Origin: Hydractinia symbiolongicarpus
Taxonomy: Eukaryota > Cnidaria > Hydrozoa > Anthoathecata > Hydractiniidae
Direction of reading: 5' to 3'
DNA length: 64,000 nucleotides
NCBI RefSeq assembly: GCF_029227915.1
Contig: NC_079880.1
Location: 29,321,501-29,385,500 of the forward strand
The notes below the pieces were generated by a model, which worked only from the letters and a program-made list of their open reading frames with translations, did no database searches and was not told the origin of the DNA. Made by a program: the position numbers and the translations under genes. Below, piece after piece: positions 13,521 to 25,600 of the stretch (position 1 is the first letter of the stretch; every line of letters starts with the position of its first letter).

Positions 13521-14480
13521 TAGTGGTGAAAAAATAATATAAAAAATCGTTCGGGAAATGAGTTTACTCCCTGGGTACTTTCTTTGAATACTTTTGACTA
13601 TACGGGCCAAGCCCGGGATTTACGGGAAATGGCGGGTTTTCGCTTGCCGGCGATTAAACTTCTGTTATTCAGTGTCTCGTCAAAACTGAAAACATTTTTG
13701 AAAACTACAAGTCTCATGCGTTTTAGTGGTGAAAAGATAAGTTAAAAAATCGTTTTGGAAATGAGTTTACTCACAGGGTACTTTCTTTGTATACATTCGA
13801 CTATACGGGCCAAGCCCGGGATCCAGGGAAAATCGCTGGTTTTCATTTGCCGGCGATTAAACCTCTTTCATTAAGCGTCTTATCAAAAATGAAAACATTT
13901 TTGAAAACTACAAGTCTTATGCGTTTTAGTGTTGAAAAAATAATTTAAAAAATCGTTCGGAAAATGAGTTTACTCCCTGGGTACTTTCTTTGTATACTTA
14001 TGACTATATGGGCCGAGTCCGGGATTTACGGGAAATCGCGGGTTTTTGTTTGCCGGCGATTAAACTTCTTTTATTCGGTGTCTCATCAAAAATGAAAACA
14101 TTTTTGAAAACTACAAGTCTCATGCGTTTTAATGGTGAAAAGATAATTTAAAAAATCGTTCGGGAAGTGAGTTTACTCCCTGGGTGCTTTCTTTGTATAC
14201 TTTTGACTATACGGGCCGAGTCCGGGATTTACGGGAAGTCGCGGGTGTTCGTTTGCCGGCGATTAAACTTCTTTTATTCAGCGTCTCATCAAAAATGAAA
14301 ACATTTTAAAAAACTAAAATCTCATGGGCTTTAGTGGTGAAATAATAATTTAAAAAATCGTTCGGGAAATGAGTTTACACCCTGGGTACTTTCTTTGTAT
14401 ACTTTTGACTATACGGGCCGAGTCCGGGATTTTCGGTAAATCGCAGGTTTTCGTTTGCCGGCGATTAAACTTCTTTTATT
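13520..14480 (+). repeat. Satellite block shared with 15.8-16.4 kb and 21.8-22.4 kb
   Basis: About 13.52-14.19 kb matches 21.78-22.44 kb at offset 8,255 (40 x 203 plus two 68-bp truncated units, minus 1), marked by TTCTGTTATTCAGTGTCTCG and CTTATGACTATATGG. About 13.95-14.48 kb matches 15.84-16.37 kb at offset 1,893, marked by TATGACTATATGG at 14001 and 15894, and by GATTTTCGGTAAATCG. No gene. Confidence 0.82.
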
Positions 14481-15383
14481 CAGGGTCTCATCAAAAATGA
14501 AAACATTTTTAAAAACTACAAGTCTCATGGGCTTTAGTGGTGAAATAATAATTTAAAAAATCGTTTGGGAAATGAGTTTACTCCCTGGGTACTTTCTTTG
14601 TATACTTTTGACTATACGGGCCGAGTCCGGGATTCATGGGAAATCGCAGGTTTTCGTTTGACGGCGATTAAACTTCTTTTATTCAACGTCTCATCAAAAA
14701 TGAAAACATTTTTGAAAACTACAAGTTTTGTGCGTTTTAGTGGTGAAAAAATAACTTAAAAAATCGTTCTGGAAGTGAGTTTACTCACAGGGTACTTTCT
14801 TTGTATACATTCGACTATACGGGCCAAGCCCGGGATTTACGGGAAATCGCGGGTTTTCGTTTGCCGGCGATTAAACCTCTTTCATTAAGCGTCTCATCAA
14901 AAATGAAAACATTTTTGAAAACTTCAAGTCTCATGCGTTTTAGTGGTGAAATAATAATTTAAAAAATCGATTGGGAAATGAGTTTAATCCCTGGGTACTT
15001 TCTTTGTATACTTTTGACTATACGGGCCGAGTCCGGGATTCATGGGAAATCGCAGGGTTTCGTTTGCCGGCGATTAAACTTCTTTTATTCAGCGTCTCAT
15101 CAAAAATGAAAACATTTTTGAAAACTACAAGTTTTATGAGTTTTAGTGGTGAAAAAATAATTTAAAAAATCGTTCTGGAAGTGAGTTTACTCACAGGGTA
15201 CTTTCTTTGAATACATTCGACTATACAGGCCAAGCCTGGGATTTAGGGGAAATCGCTGGTTTTCGTTTGCCGGCGATTAAACTTCTTTTTTTCAGCGTCT
15301 CATCAAAAATGAAAACATTTTTGAAAACTACAAGTTTTGTGCGTTTTAGTGGTGAAAAAATAACTTAAAAAATTGTTCTGGAA

Positions 15384-15397
15384 GTGAGTTTACTCAC
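15384..15397 (+). other. Dyad 4 at class B monomer start, GTGAGTTTACTCAC
   Basis: In class B monomers that begin GAAGTGAG, the first 14 bases form a perfect 6-bp inverted repeat around TT. Class A keeps only the GAGT/ACTC core. At 26956-26970, and in the related copies near 29800, 31832, 35285 and 35692, one extra A lengthens the arms to 7 bp (GTGAGTT-T-AACTCAC). Possible binding site or chance symmetry. Confidence 0.45.
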
Positions 15398-15455
15398 AGG
15401 GTACTTTCTTTGTATACATTCGACTATACGGGCCAAGCCCGGGATTTACGGGAAA
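15388..15455 (+). repeat. Truncated 68-bp monomer, copy 1
   Basis: Two GTTTACTC anchors lie only 68 bp apart (15388 and 15456). Monomer position 72 is joined directly to position 5 of the next unit (GGGAAA|GTTTACTC), deleting about 135 bp. Dyad 1 is kept, dyad 3 is lost. Only about one base of microhomology is at the junction. Identical junctions occur at three other places. Confidence 0.93.
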
Positions 15456-15847
15456 GTTTACTCACAGGGTACTTTCTTTGTATACATTCGACTATACGGG
15501 CCGAGTCCGGGATTTACGGGAAATCGCAGGTTTTCGTTTGCCGGCGATTAAACTTCTTTTATTCAGCGTCTCATCAAAAATAAAACATTTTTGAAAACTA
15601 CAAGTCTCATGCGTTTTAGTGGTGAAAAAATAATTTAAAAAATCGTTCGTGAAATGAGTTTACTCCCTTGGTAATTTCTTTGTATACTTTTGATTATACG
15701 GGCCAAGCCCGGGATTTACGGGAAATCGCGGGTTTTCGTTTGCCGGCGATTAAACCTCTTTCATTAAGCGTCTCATCAAAAATGAAAACATTTTTAAAAA
15801 CTACAAGTCTCATGCGTTTTAGTGGTAAAAAAATAACTTAAAAAATC

Positions 15848-17470
15848 GTTCGGAAAATGAGTTTACTCCCTGGGTACTTTCTTTGTATACTTATGACTAT
15901 ATGGGCCGAGTCCGGGATTTACGGGAAATCGCGGGTTTTTGTTTGCCGGCGATTAAACTTCTTTTATTCGGTGTCTCATCAAAAATGAAAACATTTTTGA
16001 AAACTACAAGTCTCATGCGTTTTAATGGTGAAAAGATAATTTAAAAAATCGTTCGGGAAGTGAGTTTACTCCCTGGGTGCTTTCTTTGTATACTTTTGAC
16101 TATACGGGCCGAGTCCGGGATTTACGGGAAGTCGCGGGTGTTCGTTTGCCGGCGATTAAACTTCTTTTAGTCAGCGTCTCATCAAAAATGAAAACATTTT
16201 AAAAAACTAAAAGTCTCATGGGCTTTAGTGGTGAAATAATAATTTAAAAAATCGTTCGGGAAATGAGTTTACACCCTGGGTACTTTCTTTGTATACTTTT
16301 GACTATACGGGCCGAGTCCGGGATTTTCGGTAAATCGCAGGTTTTCGTTTGCCGGCGATTAAACTTCTTTTATTCAGCGTCTCATCAAAAATGAAAACAT
16401 TTTTGAAAACTACAAGTCTCATGCGTTTAAGTGGTGAAAAAATAATTTAAAAAATCGTTCGGGAAATGAGTTTACTCCCTGGGTACTTTCTTTGTATACT
16501 TTTGATTATACGGGCCGAGTCCGGAGTTTACGGGAAATGGCGGGTTTTCGTTTGCCGGCGATTAAACTTCTTTTATTCAGCGTCTCATCAAAAATGAAAA
16601 CATTTTTGAAAACTACTAGTCTCATGCGTTTTAGTGGTGAAAGGATAATTTAAAAAATCGTTTTGGAAATGAGTTTACTCACAGGGTACTTTCTTTGTAT
16701 ACATTCGACTATACGGGCCAAGCCCGGGATGTACGGGAAATTGCGGGTTTTCCTTTGCCGGCGATTAAACCACTTTTATTAAGCGTCTCATCAAAAATGA
16801 AAACATTTCTGAAAACTACAATTCTCATGCGTTTTAGTGGTGAAAAAATAACTTAAAAAATCGTTCTGGAAGTGAGTTTACTCACAGGGTACTTTCTTTG
16901 TATACATTCGACTATACGGGCCAAGCCCGGGATTTACGGGAAATCGCGGATTTTCGTTTGCCGGCGATTAAACCACTTTCATTAAGCGTCTCATCAAAAA
17001 TGAAAACATTTTTGAAAACTTCAAGTCTCATGCGTTTTAGTGGTGAAATAATAATTTAAAAAATCGATTGGGAAATGAGTTTAATCCCTGGGTACTTTCT
17101 TTGTATACTTTTGACTATACGGGCCGAGTCCGGGATTCATGGGAAATCGCAGGGTTTCGTTTGCCGGCGATTAAACTTCTTTTATTCAGCGTCTCATCAA
17201 AAAATGAAAACATTTTTGAAAACTACAAGTTTTATGCGTTTTAGTGGTGAAAAAATAATTTAAAAAATCGTTCTGGAAGTGAGTTTACTCACAGGGTACT
17301 TTCTTTGAATACATTCGACTATACAGGCCAAGCCTGGGATTTAGGGGAAATCGCTGGTTTTCGTTTGCCGGCGATTAAACTTCTTTTTTTCAGCGTCTCA
17401 TCAAAAATGAAAACATTTTTGAAAACTAAAAGTTTTGTGCGTTTTAGTGGTGAAAAAATAACTTAAAAAA
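15848..17470 (+). repeat. Satellite block with a 610-bp trimer repeat
   Basis: Starts with the copy of 13.95-14.48 kb. The 16.6-16.84 kb part, with the rare GAAAGGATAATT at about 16640, matches 22.56-22.80 kb (offset 5,956 = 29 x 203 + 69). Its end, about 16.99-17.46 kb, matches 17.60-18.07 kb at offset 610 (three monomers plus a one-base A-run insertion near 17201), so the ATCGATTGGG trimer is repeated locally. Confidence 0.82.
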
Positions 17471-18555
17471 TTGTTCTGGAAGTGAGTTTACTTACAGGGT
17501 ACTTTCTTTGTATACATTCGACTATACGGGCCAAGCCCGGGATTTACGGGAAATCGCGGGTTTTCGTTTGCCGGCGATTAAACCTCTTTCATTAAGCGTC
17601 TCATCAAAAATGAAAACATTTTTGAAAACTTCAAGTCTCATGCGTTTTAGTGGTGAAATAATAATTTAAAAAATCGATTGGGAAATGAGTTTAATCCCTG
17701 GGTACTTTCTTTGTATACTTTTGACTATACGGGCCGAGTCCGGGATTCATGGGAAATCGCAGGGTTTCGTTTGCCGGCGATTAAACTTCTTTTATTCAGC
17801 GTCTCATCAAAAATGAAAACATTTTTGAAAACTACAAGTTTTATGCGTTTTAGTGGTGAAAAAATAATTTAAAAAATCGTTCTGGAAGTGAGTTTACTCA
17901 CAGGGTACTTTCTTTGAATACATTCGACTATACAGGCCAAGCCTGGGATTTAGGGGAAATCGCTGGTTTTCGTTTGCCGGCGATTAAACTTCTTTTTTTC
18001 AGCGTCTCATCAAAAATGAAAACATTTTTGAAAACTACAAGTTTTGTGCGTTTTAGTGGTGAAAAAATAACTTAAAAAATTGTTCTGGAAGTGAGTTTAC
18101 TCACAGGGTACTTTCTTTGTATACATTCGACTATACGGGCCAAGCCCGGGATTTACGGGAAAGTTTACTCACAGGGTACTTTCTTTGTATACATTCGACT
18201 ATACGGGCCGAGTCCGGGATTTACGGGAAATCGCAGGTTTTCGTTTGCCGGCGATTAAACTTCTTTTATTCAGCGTCTCATCAAAAATAAAACATTTTTG
18301 AAAACTACAAGTCTCATGCGTTTTAGTGGTGAAAAAATAATTTAAAAAATCGTTCGTGAAATGAGTTTACTCCCTTGGTAATTTCTTTGTATACTTTTGA
18401 TTATACGGGCCAAGCCCGGGATTTACGGGAAATCGCGTGTTTTCGTTTGCCGGCGATTAAACCTCTTTCATTAAGCGTCTCATCAAAAATGAAAACATTT
18501 TTAAAAACTACAAGTCTCATGCGTTTTAGTGGTAAAAAAATAACTTAAAAAATCG
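17470..18555 (+). repeat. 2,707-bp higher-order repeat segment, copy 2
   Basis: Second copy of 14.76-15.85 kb, including the truncated 68-bp unit. Part of it (about 17.93-18.74 kb) also matches 39.79-40.60 kb at offset 21,864, and 17.48-18.16 kb matches 23.23-23.915 kb at offset 5,752, so this cassette is spread over 25 kb. Confidence 0.87.
18095..18162 (+). repeat. Truncated 68-bp monomer, copy 2
   Basis: GTTTACTC anchors at 18095 and 18163, with the same GGGAAA|GTTTACTC junction as at 15388-15455 and the same neighbours on both sides (CAGGCCAAGCCTGGG monomer upstream). Confidence 0.93.
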
Positions 18556-21500
18556 TTCTGGAAGTGAGTTTACTCACAGGGTACTTTCTTTGTATACATT
18601 CGACTATACGGGCCAAGCCCGGGATTTACGGGAAATCGCGGGTTTTTGTTTGCCGGCGATTAAACCTCTTTCATTAAGCGTCTCATCAAAAATGAAAACA
18701 TTTTTGAAAACTACAATTCTCATGCGTTTTAGTGGTGAAAAAAAAATATTAAAAAATCGTTCGGGAAATGAGTTTACTCCCTGGGTACTTTCTTTGTATA
18801 CTTTTGACTATACGGGCCGAGTCCGGGATTTACGGGAAGTCGCAAGTTTTCGTTTGCCGGCGATTAAACTTCTTTTATTCAGCGTCTCATCAAAAATGAA
18901 AATTTTTTTGAAAACTACAAGTCTCATGCGTTTTAGTGGTGAAAAAATAATTTAAAAAATCGTTCGGGAAATGAGTTTACTCACAGGGTACTTTCTTTGT
19001 ATACATTCGACTATACGGGCCAAGCCCGGGATGTACGGGAAATCGCGGGTTTTCCTTTGCTGGCTATTAAACCACTTTCATTAAGCGTCTCATCAAAAAT
19101 GAAAACATTTCTGAAAACTACAAGTCTCATGCGTTTTAGTGGTGAAAAGATAAGTTAAAAAATCGTTTTGGAAATGAGTTTACTCACAGGGTACTTTCTT
19201 TGTATACATTGGGCAATACGGGCGAAGCCCGGGATTTACGGGAAATCGCGGGTTTTCGTTTGCCGGCGATTAAACCACTTTTATTAAGCGTCTCATCAAA
19301 AATGAAAACATTTCTGAAAACTACAAGTCTCTTGCGTTTAAGGGGTGAAAAAATAATATAAAAAATCGTTCGGAAAATGAGTTTACTCCCTGGGTACTTT
19401 CTTTGTATACTTTTGACTATACGGGCCGAGTCCGGGATTCACGGGAAATCGCAGGTTTTTGTTTGCCGGCGATTAAACTTCTCTTACTCAGCGTCTCATC
19501 AAAAATGAAAACATTTTTGAAAATTACAAGTCTCATGCGTTTTAGTGGTGAAAAAATAATTTAAAAAATCGTTCGGGAAATGAGTTTACTCCCTGGGTAC
19601 TTTCTTTGTATACTTTTGACTATACGGGCCGAGTCCGGGATTTACGGGAAGTCGCGGGTTTTCGTTTGCCGGCGATTAAACTTCTTTTATTTAGCGTCTC
19701 ATCAAAAATGAAAACATTTTTAAAAACTACAAGTCTCATGGGCTTTAGAGGTGAAATAATAATTTAAAAAATCGTTCGGGTAATGCGTTTACACCCTGGG
19801 TACTTTCTTTGTATACTTTTGACTATACGGGCTGAGTCCGGGATTTACGGGAAATCGCAGGTTTTCGTTTGCCGGCGATTAAACTTCTTTTATTTAGCGT
19901 CTCATCAAAAATGAAAGCATTTTTGAAAATTACAAGTCTCATGCGTTTTAGTGGTGAAAAAATAATTTAAAAAATCGTTCGTGAAATGAGTTTACTCCCT
20001 TGGTACTTTCTTTGTATACTTTTGTTTATACGGGCCCCAGTCCGGGGTTTACGGGAAATGGCGGGTTTTCGTTTGCCGGCGATTAAGCTACTTTCATTAA
20101 GCGTCTCATCAAAAATGAAAACATTTCTGAAAACTACAAGTCTCATGCGTTTTAGTGGTGAAAAAATAATTTAAAAAATCGTTCGGGAAATGAGTTTACT
20201 CCCTGGGTACTTTTTTTGTATACTTTTGACTATACGCGCCGAGTCCGGAGTTTACGGGAATTGGCGGGTTTTCGTTTGCCGGCGATTAAACTTCTTTTAT
20301 TCAGCTTCTCATCAAAAATGAAAACATTTTTGAGAACTGCAAGTCTCATGCGTTTTAGTGGTGAAAAGATAATTTAAAAAATCGTTTTGGAAATGAGTTT
20401 ACTCACAGGGTACTTTCTTTGTATACATTCGACTATACGGGCCAAGCCCGGGATGTACGGGAAATCGCGGGTTTTCCTTTGCCGGCGATTAAACCACTTT
20501 CATTAAGCGTCTCATCAAAAATGAAAACATTTCTGAAAACTACAAGTCTCATGCGTTTTAGTGGTGAAAAGATAAGTTAAAAAATCGTTTTGGAAATGAG
20601 TTTACTCACAGGGTACTTTCTTTGTATACATTCGACTACACGGGCGAAGCCCGGGATTTACGGGAAATCGCGGGTTTCGTTTGCCGGCGATTAAACCACT
20701 TTCATTAAGCGTCTCATCAAAAATGAAAACATTTCTGAAAACTACAAGTCTCATGCGTTTTAGTGGTGAAAAAATAATTTAAAAAATCGTTCGGGAAATG
20801 AGTTTACTCCCTGGGTACTTTCTTTGTATACTTTTGACTATACGGGCCGAGTCCGGGATTTACGGGAAGTCGCGGGTTTTCGTTTGCCGGCGATTAAACT
20901 TCTTTTATTCAGGGTCTCATCAAAAATGAAAACATTTTTAAAAACTACAAGTCTCATGGGCTTTAGTGGTGAAATAATAATTTAAAAAATCGTTTGGGAA
21001 ATGAGTTTACTCCCTGGGTACTTTCTTTGTATACTTTTGACTATACGGGCCGAGTCCGGGATTCACGGGAAATCGCAGGTTTTTGTTTGCCGGCGATTAA
21101 ACTTCTTTTACTCAGCGTCTCATCAAAAATGAAAACATTTTTGAAAACTACAAGTTTTACGCGTTTTAGTGGTGAAAAAATAACTTAAAAAATCGTTCTG
21201 GAAGTGAGTTTACTCACAGGGTACTTTCTTTGTATACAATCGACTATACGGGCCAAGCCCGGGATTTAGGGGAAATCGCTGGTTTTCGTTTGCCGGCGAT
21301 TAAACCTCTTTCATTAAGCGTCTCATCAAAAATGAAAACATTTTTGAAAACTGCAAGTCTCATGCGTTTTAGTGGTGAAAAAGTAATTTAAAAATTCGTT
21401 CGGAAAATGAGTTTACTCCCTGGGTACTTTCTTTGTATACTTTTGACTATATGGGCCGAGTCCGGGATTTACGGGAAATCGCGGGTTTTTGTTTGCCGGC

Positions 21501-21775
21501 GATTAAACCTCTTTCATTAAGCGTCTCATCAAAAATGAAAACATTTTTGAAAACTACAAGTCTCATGCGTTTTAGTGGTGAAAAAGTAATTTAAAAATTC
21601 GTTCGGAAAATGAGTTTACTCCCTGGGTACTTTCTTTGTATACTTTTGACTATATGGGCCGAGTCCGGGATTTACGGGAAATCGCGGGTTTTTGTTTGCC
21701 GGCGATTAAACTTCTTTTATTCAGCGTCCCATCAAATATGAAAACATTTTATAAAACTACAACTCTCTTGCGTTT
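18555..21775 (+). repeat. Satellite block shared with 24.1-24.7 kb and 41.3-42.8 kb
   Basis: About sixteen monomers. About 18.76-19.30 kb matches 24.11-24.65 kb at offset 5,346 (26 x 203 + 68), marked by TTTGCTGGCTATTAAACC at about 19057 and 24403 and by the CGGCAATACGGGCG-type centre. The 19.7-20.2 kb part carries the GTAATGCGTTTACACCC and CCCCAGTCCGGGG haplotypes. Two adjacent, almost identical monomers (AAAAAGTAATTTAAAAATTCG at about 21379 and 21582) close the block. An open frame across 18590-18955 spans two monomers only because one stop is lost; it is not a gene. Confidence 0.82.
20798..21000 (+). repeat. Representative class A satellite monomer (203 bp)
   Basis: This unit shows the class A markers: TCCCTGGG at monomer position about 11, ATACTTTTGACTATAC around 31-46, GGCCGAGTCCGGG around 48-60, AAACTTCTTTTATTCAG around 99-115, and usually TTCGGG just upstream of the next ATGAG. 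The second half is A+T-rich with runs of A and T. It differs from class B at several linked places along its length, so the two classes are old enough to have accumulated separate substitutions. No coding role is evident: the open frame through it starts at TTG and stops within the unit. Confidence 0.9.
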
Positions 21776-24110
21776 TAGTGGTGAAAAAATAATATAAAAA
21801 ATCGTTCGGGAAATGAGTTTACTCCCTGGGTACTTTCTTTGAATACTTTTGACTATACGGGCCAAGCCCGGGATTTACGGGAAATGGCGGGTTTTCGTTT
21901 GCCGGCGATTAAACTTCTGTTATTCAGTGTCTCGTCAAAACTGAAAACATTTTTAAAAACTACAAGTCTCATGCGTTTTAGTGGTGAAAAGATAAGTTAA
22001 AAAATCGTTTTGGAAATGAGTTTACTCACAGGGTACTTTCTTTGTATACATTCGACTATACGGGCCAAGCCCGGGATTCAGGGAAAATCGCTGCTTTTCG
22101 TTTGCCGGCGATTAAATCTCTTTCATTAAGCGTCTTATCAAAAATGAAAACATTTTTGAAAACTACAAGTCTTATGCGTTTTAGTGGTGAAAAAATAATT
22201 TAAAAGATCGTTCGGAAAATGAGTTTACTCCCTGGGTACTTTCTTTGTATACTTATGACTATATGGACCGAGTCCGGGATTTACGGGAAATCGCGGGTTT
22301 TTGTTTGCCGGCGATTAAACTTCTTTTATTCGGTGTCTCATCAAAAATGAAAACATTTTTGAAAACTACAAGTCTCATGCGTTTTAATGGTGAAAAGATA
22401 ATTTAAAAAATCGTTCGGGAAGTGAGTTTACTCCCTGGGTGCTTTCTTTGTATACTTTTGACTATACGGGCCGAGTCCGGAGTTTACGGAAAATGGCGGG
22501 TTTTCGTTTGCCGGCGATTAAACTTCTTTTATTCAGCGTCTCATCAAAAATGAAAACATTTTTGAAAACTACTAGTCTCATGCGTTTTAGTGGTGAAAGG
22601 ATAATTTAAAAAATCGTTTTGGAAATGAGTTTACTCACAGGGTACTTTCTTTGTATACATTCGACTATACGGGCCAAGCCCGGGATGTACGGGAAATTGC
22701 GGGTTTTCCTTTGCCGGCGATTAAACCACTTTTATTAAGCGTCTCATCAAAAATGAAAACATTTCTGAAAACTACAATTCTCATGCGTTTTAGTGATGAA
22801 AAAATAATTTAAAAAATCGTTCGGGAAATGAGTTTACTCCCTGGGTACTTTCTTTGTATACTTTTGACTATACGGGTCGAGTCCGGGATTTACGGGAAAT
22901 CGCGGGTTTTCGTTTGCCGGCGATTAAACTTCTTTTATTCAGGGTCTCATCAAAAATGAAAACATTTTTAAAAACTACAAGTCTCATGGGCTTTAGTGGT
23001 GAAATAATAATTTAAAAAATCGTTTGGGAAATGAGTTTACTCCCTGGGTACTTTCTTTGTATACTTTTGACTATACGGACCGAGTCCGGGATTCATGGGA
23101 AATCGCAGGTTTTCGTTTGCCGGCGATTAAACTTCTTTTATTCAGCGTCTCATCAAAAATGAAAACATTTTTGAAAACTACAAGTTTTATGCGTTTTAGT
23201 GGTGAAAAAATAACTTAAAAAATCGTTCTGGAAGTGAGTTTACTCACAGGGTACTTTCTTTGTATACATTCGACTATACGGGCCAAGCCCGGGATTTACG
23301 GGAAATCGCGGGTTTTCGTTTGCCGGCGATTAAACCTCTTTCATTAAGCGTCTCACCAAAAATGAAAACATTTTTGAAAACTACAAGTCTCATGCGTTTT
23401 AGTGGTGAAATAATAATTTAAAAAATCGATTGGGAAATGAGTTTAATCCCTGGGTACTTTCTTTGTATACTTTTGACTATACGGGTTGAGTCCGGGATTC
23501 ATGGGAAATCGCAGGGTTTCGTTTGCCGGCGATTAAACTTCTTTTATTCAGCGTCTCATCAAAAATGAAAACATTTTTGAAAACTACAAGTTTTATGCGT
23601 TTTAGTGGTGAAAAAATAATTTAAAAAATCGTTCTGGAAGTGAGTTTACTCACAGGGTACTTTCTTTGAATACATTCGACTATACAGGCCAAGCCTGGGA
23701 TTTAGGGGAAATCGCTGGTTTTCGTTTGCCGGCGATTAAACTTCTTTTTTTCAGCGTCTCATCAAAAATGAAAACATTTCTGAAAACTACAAGTTTTGTG
23801 CGTTTTAGTGGTGAAAAAATAACTTAAAAAATTGTTCTGGAAGTGAGTTTACTCACAGGGTACTTTCTTTGTATACATTCGACTATACGGTCCAGGCCCG
23901 GGATTTACGGGAAAGTTTACTCACAGGGTACTTTCTTTGTATACATTCGACTATATGGGTCAAGCCCGGGATTTACGGGAAATCGCGGGTTTTCGTTTGC
24001 CGGCGATTAAACCTCTTTCATTAAGCGTCTCATCAAAAATGAAAACATTTTTGAAAACTACAAGTCTCATGGGTTTTAGTGGTGAAAAAAAAATTTAAAA
24101 AATCGTTCGG
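21775..24110 (+). repeat. Satellite block combining copies of 13.5, 16.6, 10.1 and 17.5 kb segments
   Basis: Successive stretches match different older blocks: 21.78-22.44 kb with 13.52-14.19 kb (8,255), 22.56-22.80 kb with 16.6-16.84 kb (5,956), 22.63-22.99 kb with 10.11-10.47 kb (12,519), and 23.23-23.915 kb with 17.48-18.16 kb (5,752). This patchwork is the direct trace of repeated unequal exchange or conversion. Confidence 0.8.
23847..23914 (+). repeat. Truncated 68-bp monomer, copy 3
   Basis: GTTTACTC anchors at 23847 and 23915 with the same junction as the other 68-bp units. Its centre reads CGGTCCAGGCCCGGG, a small divergence from the other copies. Sequence after the junction differs (TATATGGGTCAAGCCC), so an exchange occurred just downstream. 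Confidence 0.92.
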
Positions 24111-25600
24111 GAAATGAGTTTACTCCTTGGGTACTTTCTTTGTATACTTTTGACTATACGGGCCGAGTCCGGGATTTACGGGAAGTCGCAAGTTTTCGTT
24201 TGCCGGCGATTAAACTTCTTTTATTCAGCGTCTCATCAAAAATGAAAATTTTTTTGAAAACTACAAGTCTCATGCGTTTTAGTGGTGAAAAAATAATTTA
24301 AAAAATCATTCGGGAAATGAGTTTACTCACAGGGTACTTTCTTTGTATACATTCGACTATACGGGCCAAGCCCGGGATGTACGGGAAATCGCGGGTTTTC
24401 CTTTGCTGGCTATTAAACCACTTTCATTAAGCGTCTCATCAAAAATGAAAACATTTCTGAAAACTACAAGTCTCATGCGTTTTAATGGTGAAAAGATAAG
24501 TTAAAAAATCGTTTTGGAAATGAGTTTACTCACAGGGTACTTTCTTTGTATACATTCGGCAATACGGGCGAAGCCCGGGATTTACGGGAAATCGCGGGTT
24601 TTCGTTTGCCGGCGATTAAACCACTTTCATTAAGCGTCTCATCAAAAATGAAAACATTTCTGAAAACTACAAGTCTCATGCGTTTTAGTGGTGAAAAAAT
24701 AATTTAAAAAATCGTTCGGGAAATGAGTTTACTCCCTGGGTACTTTCTTTGTATACTTTTGACTATACGGGCCGAGTCCGGGATTTACGGGAAGTCGCGG
24801 GTTTTCGTTTGCCGGCGATTAAACTTCTTTTATTCAGGGTCTCATCAAAAATGAAAACATTTTTGAAAACTACAATTCTCATGCCTTTTAGTGGTGAAAA
24901 AAAAAATTAAAAAATCGTTCTGGAAGTGAGTTTACTCACAGGGTACTTTCTTTGTATACATTCGACTATACGGGCCGAGTCCGGGATTTACGGGAAATTG
25001 CAGGTTTTTGTTTGCCGGCGATTAAACCACTTTCATTAAGCGTCTCATCAAAAAGGAAAACATTTCTAAAAACTACAAGTCTCATGCGTTTTAGTGGTGA
25101 AAAAATAATTTAAAAAATCGTTCGGGAAATGAGTTTACTCCCTGGGTACTTTCTTTGTATACTTTTGACTATACGGGCCGAGTCCGGGATTTACGGGAAG
25201 TCGCGGGTTTTCGTTTGCCGGCGATTAAACTTCTTTTATTCAGGGTCTCATCAAAAAAGAAAACATTTTTGAAAACTACAATTCTCATGCGTTTTAGTGG
25301 TGAAAAAAATAAATAAAAAATCGTTCGGGAAATGAGTTTACTCCCTTGGTACTTTCTTTGTATACTTTTGATTATACGGGCCAAGCCCGGGATTTACGGG
25401 AAGTCGCGGGTTTTCGTTTGCCGGCGATTAAACCTCTTTCATTAAGCGTCTCATCAAAAATGAAAACATTTTTGAAAACTAAAAGTCTCATGCGTTTTAG
25501 TGGTGAAAAAATAACTTAAAAAATCCTTCGTGAAATGAGTTTACTCCCTTGGTACTTTCCTTGCATACTTTTGATTATACGGGCCAAGCCCGGGATTTAC
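24110..25600 (+). repeat. Satellite block, about seven monomers
   Basis: Opens with the copy of 18.76-19.30 kb, then mixed class A and chimeric units with CAGGGTCTCATC and CTACAATTCTCATG variants. The near-adenine-only stretch GAAAAAAAAAATTAAAAAATCG near 24895 recurs at about 25915, 26725, 29567, 31599. No gene or foreign sequence. Confidence 0.8.

Larger units (their letters stand above)
14760..15848 (+). repeat. 2,707-bp higher-order repeat segment, copy 1
   Basis: Matches about 17.47-18.55 kb at offset 2,707, which is exactly 13 x 203 + 68, that is thirteen monomers plus one truncated unit. Markers: ATCGATTGGGAAATGAG with TTTAATCCCTGG, AGGGTTTCG, TACAGGCCAAGCCTGGG, and the 68-bp unit. The match ends near 15,848, where copy 1 continues as TTCGGAAAATGAG and copy 2 as TTCTGGAAGTGAG. 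Confidence 0.87.

Noticed and set aside
13960-14010. GGTACTTTCTTTGTATAC followed by TATGAC as a bacterial-type promoter or regulatory site.
   Set aside because: The segment is present in nearly every monomer, is not upstream of any gene, and the context is a eukaryotic satellite.
18590-18955. 121-codon open frame across two monomers.
   Set aside because: Caused by an A-run variant (GAAAAAAAAATATTAAAAAATCG-type joint) that removes the usual stop; pure satellite sequence on both sides and no promoter or start context.
20840-20890. RNA polymerase III A-box-like GGCCGAGTCCGG and a possible B-box-like GTTTTCGTTTGCC, suggesting a tRNA-derived repeat.
   Set aside because: The A-box-like match lacks the leading T and occurs only in class A; the B-box-like segment lacks the key A after TTCG; no tRNA cloverleaf, CCA end or SINE tail can be drawn.
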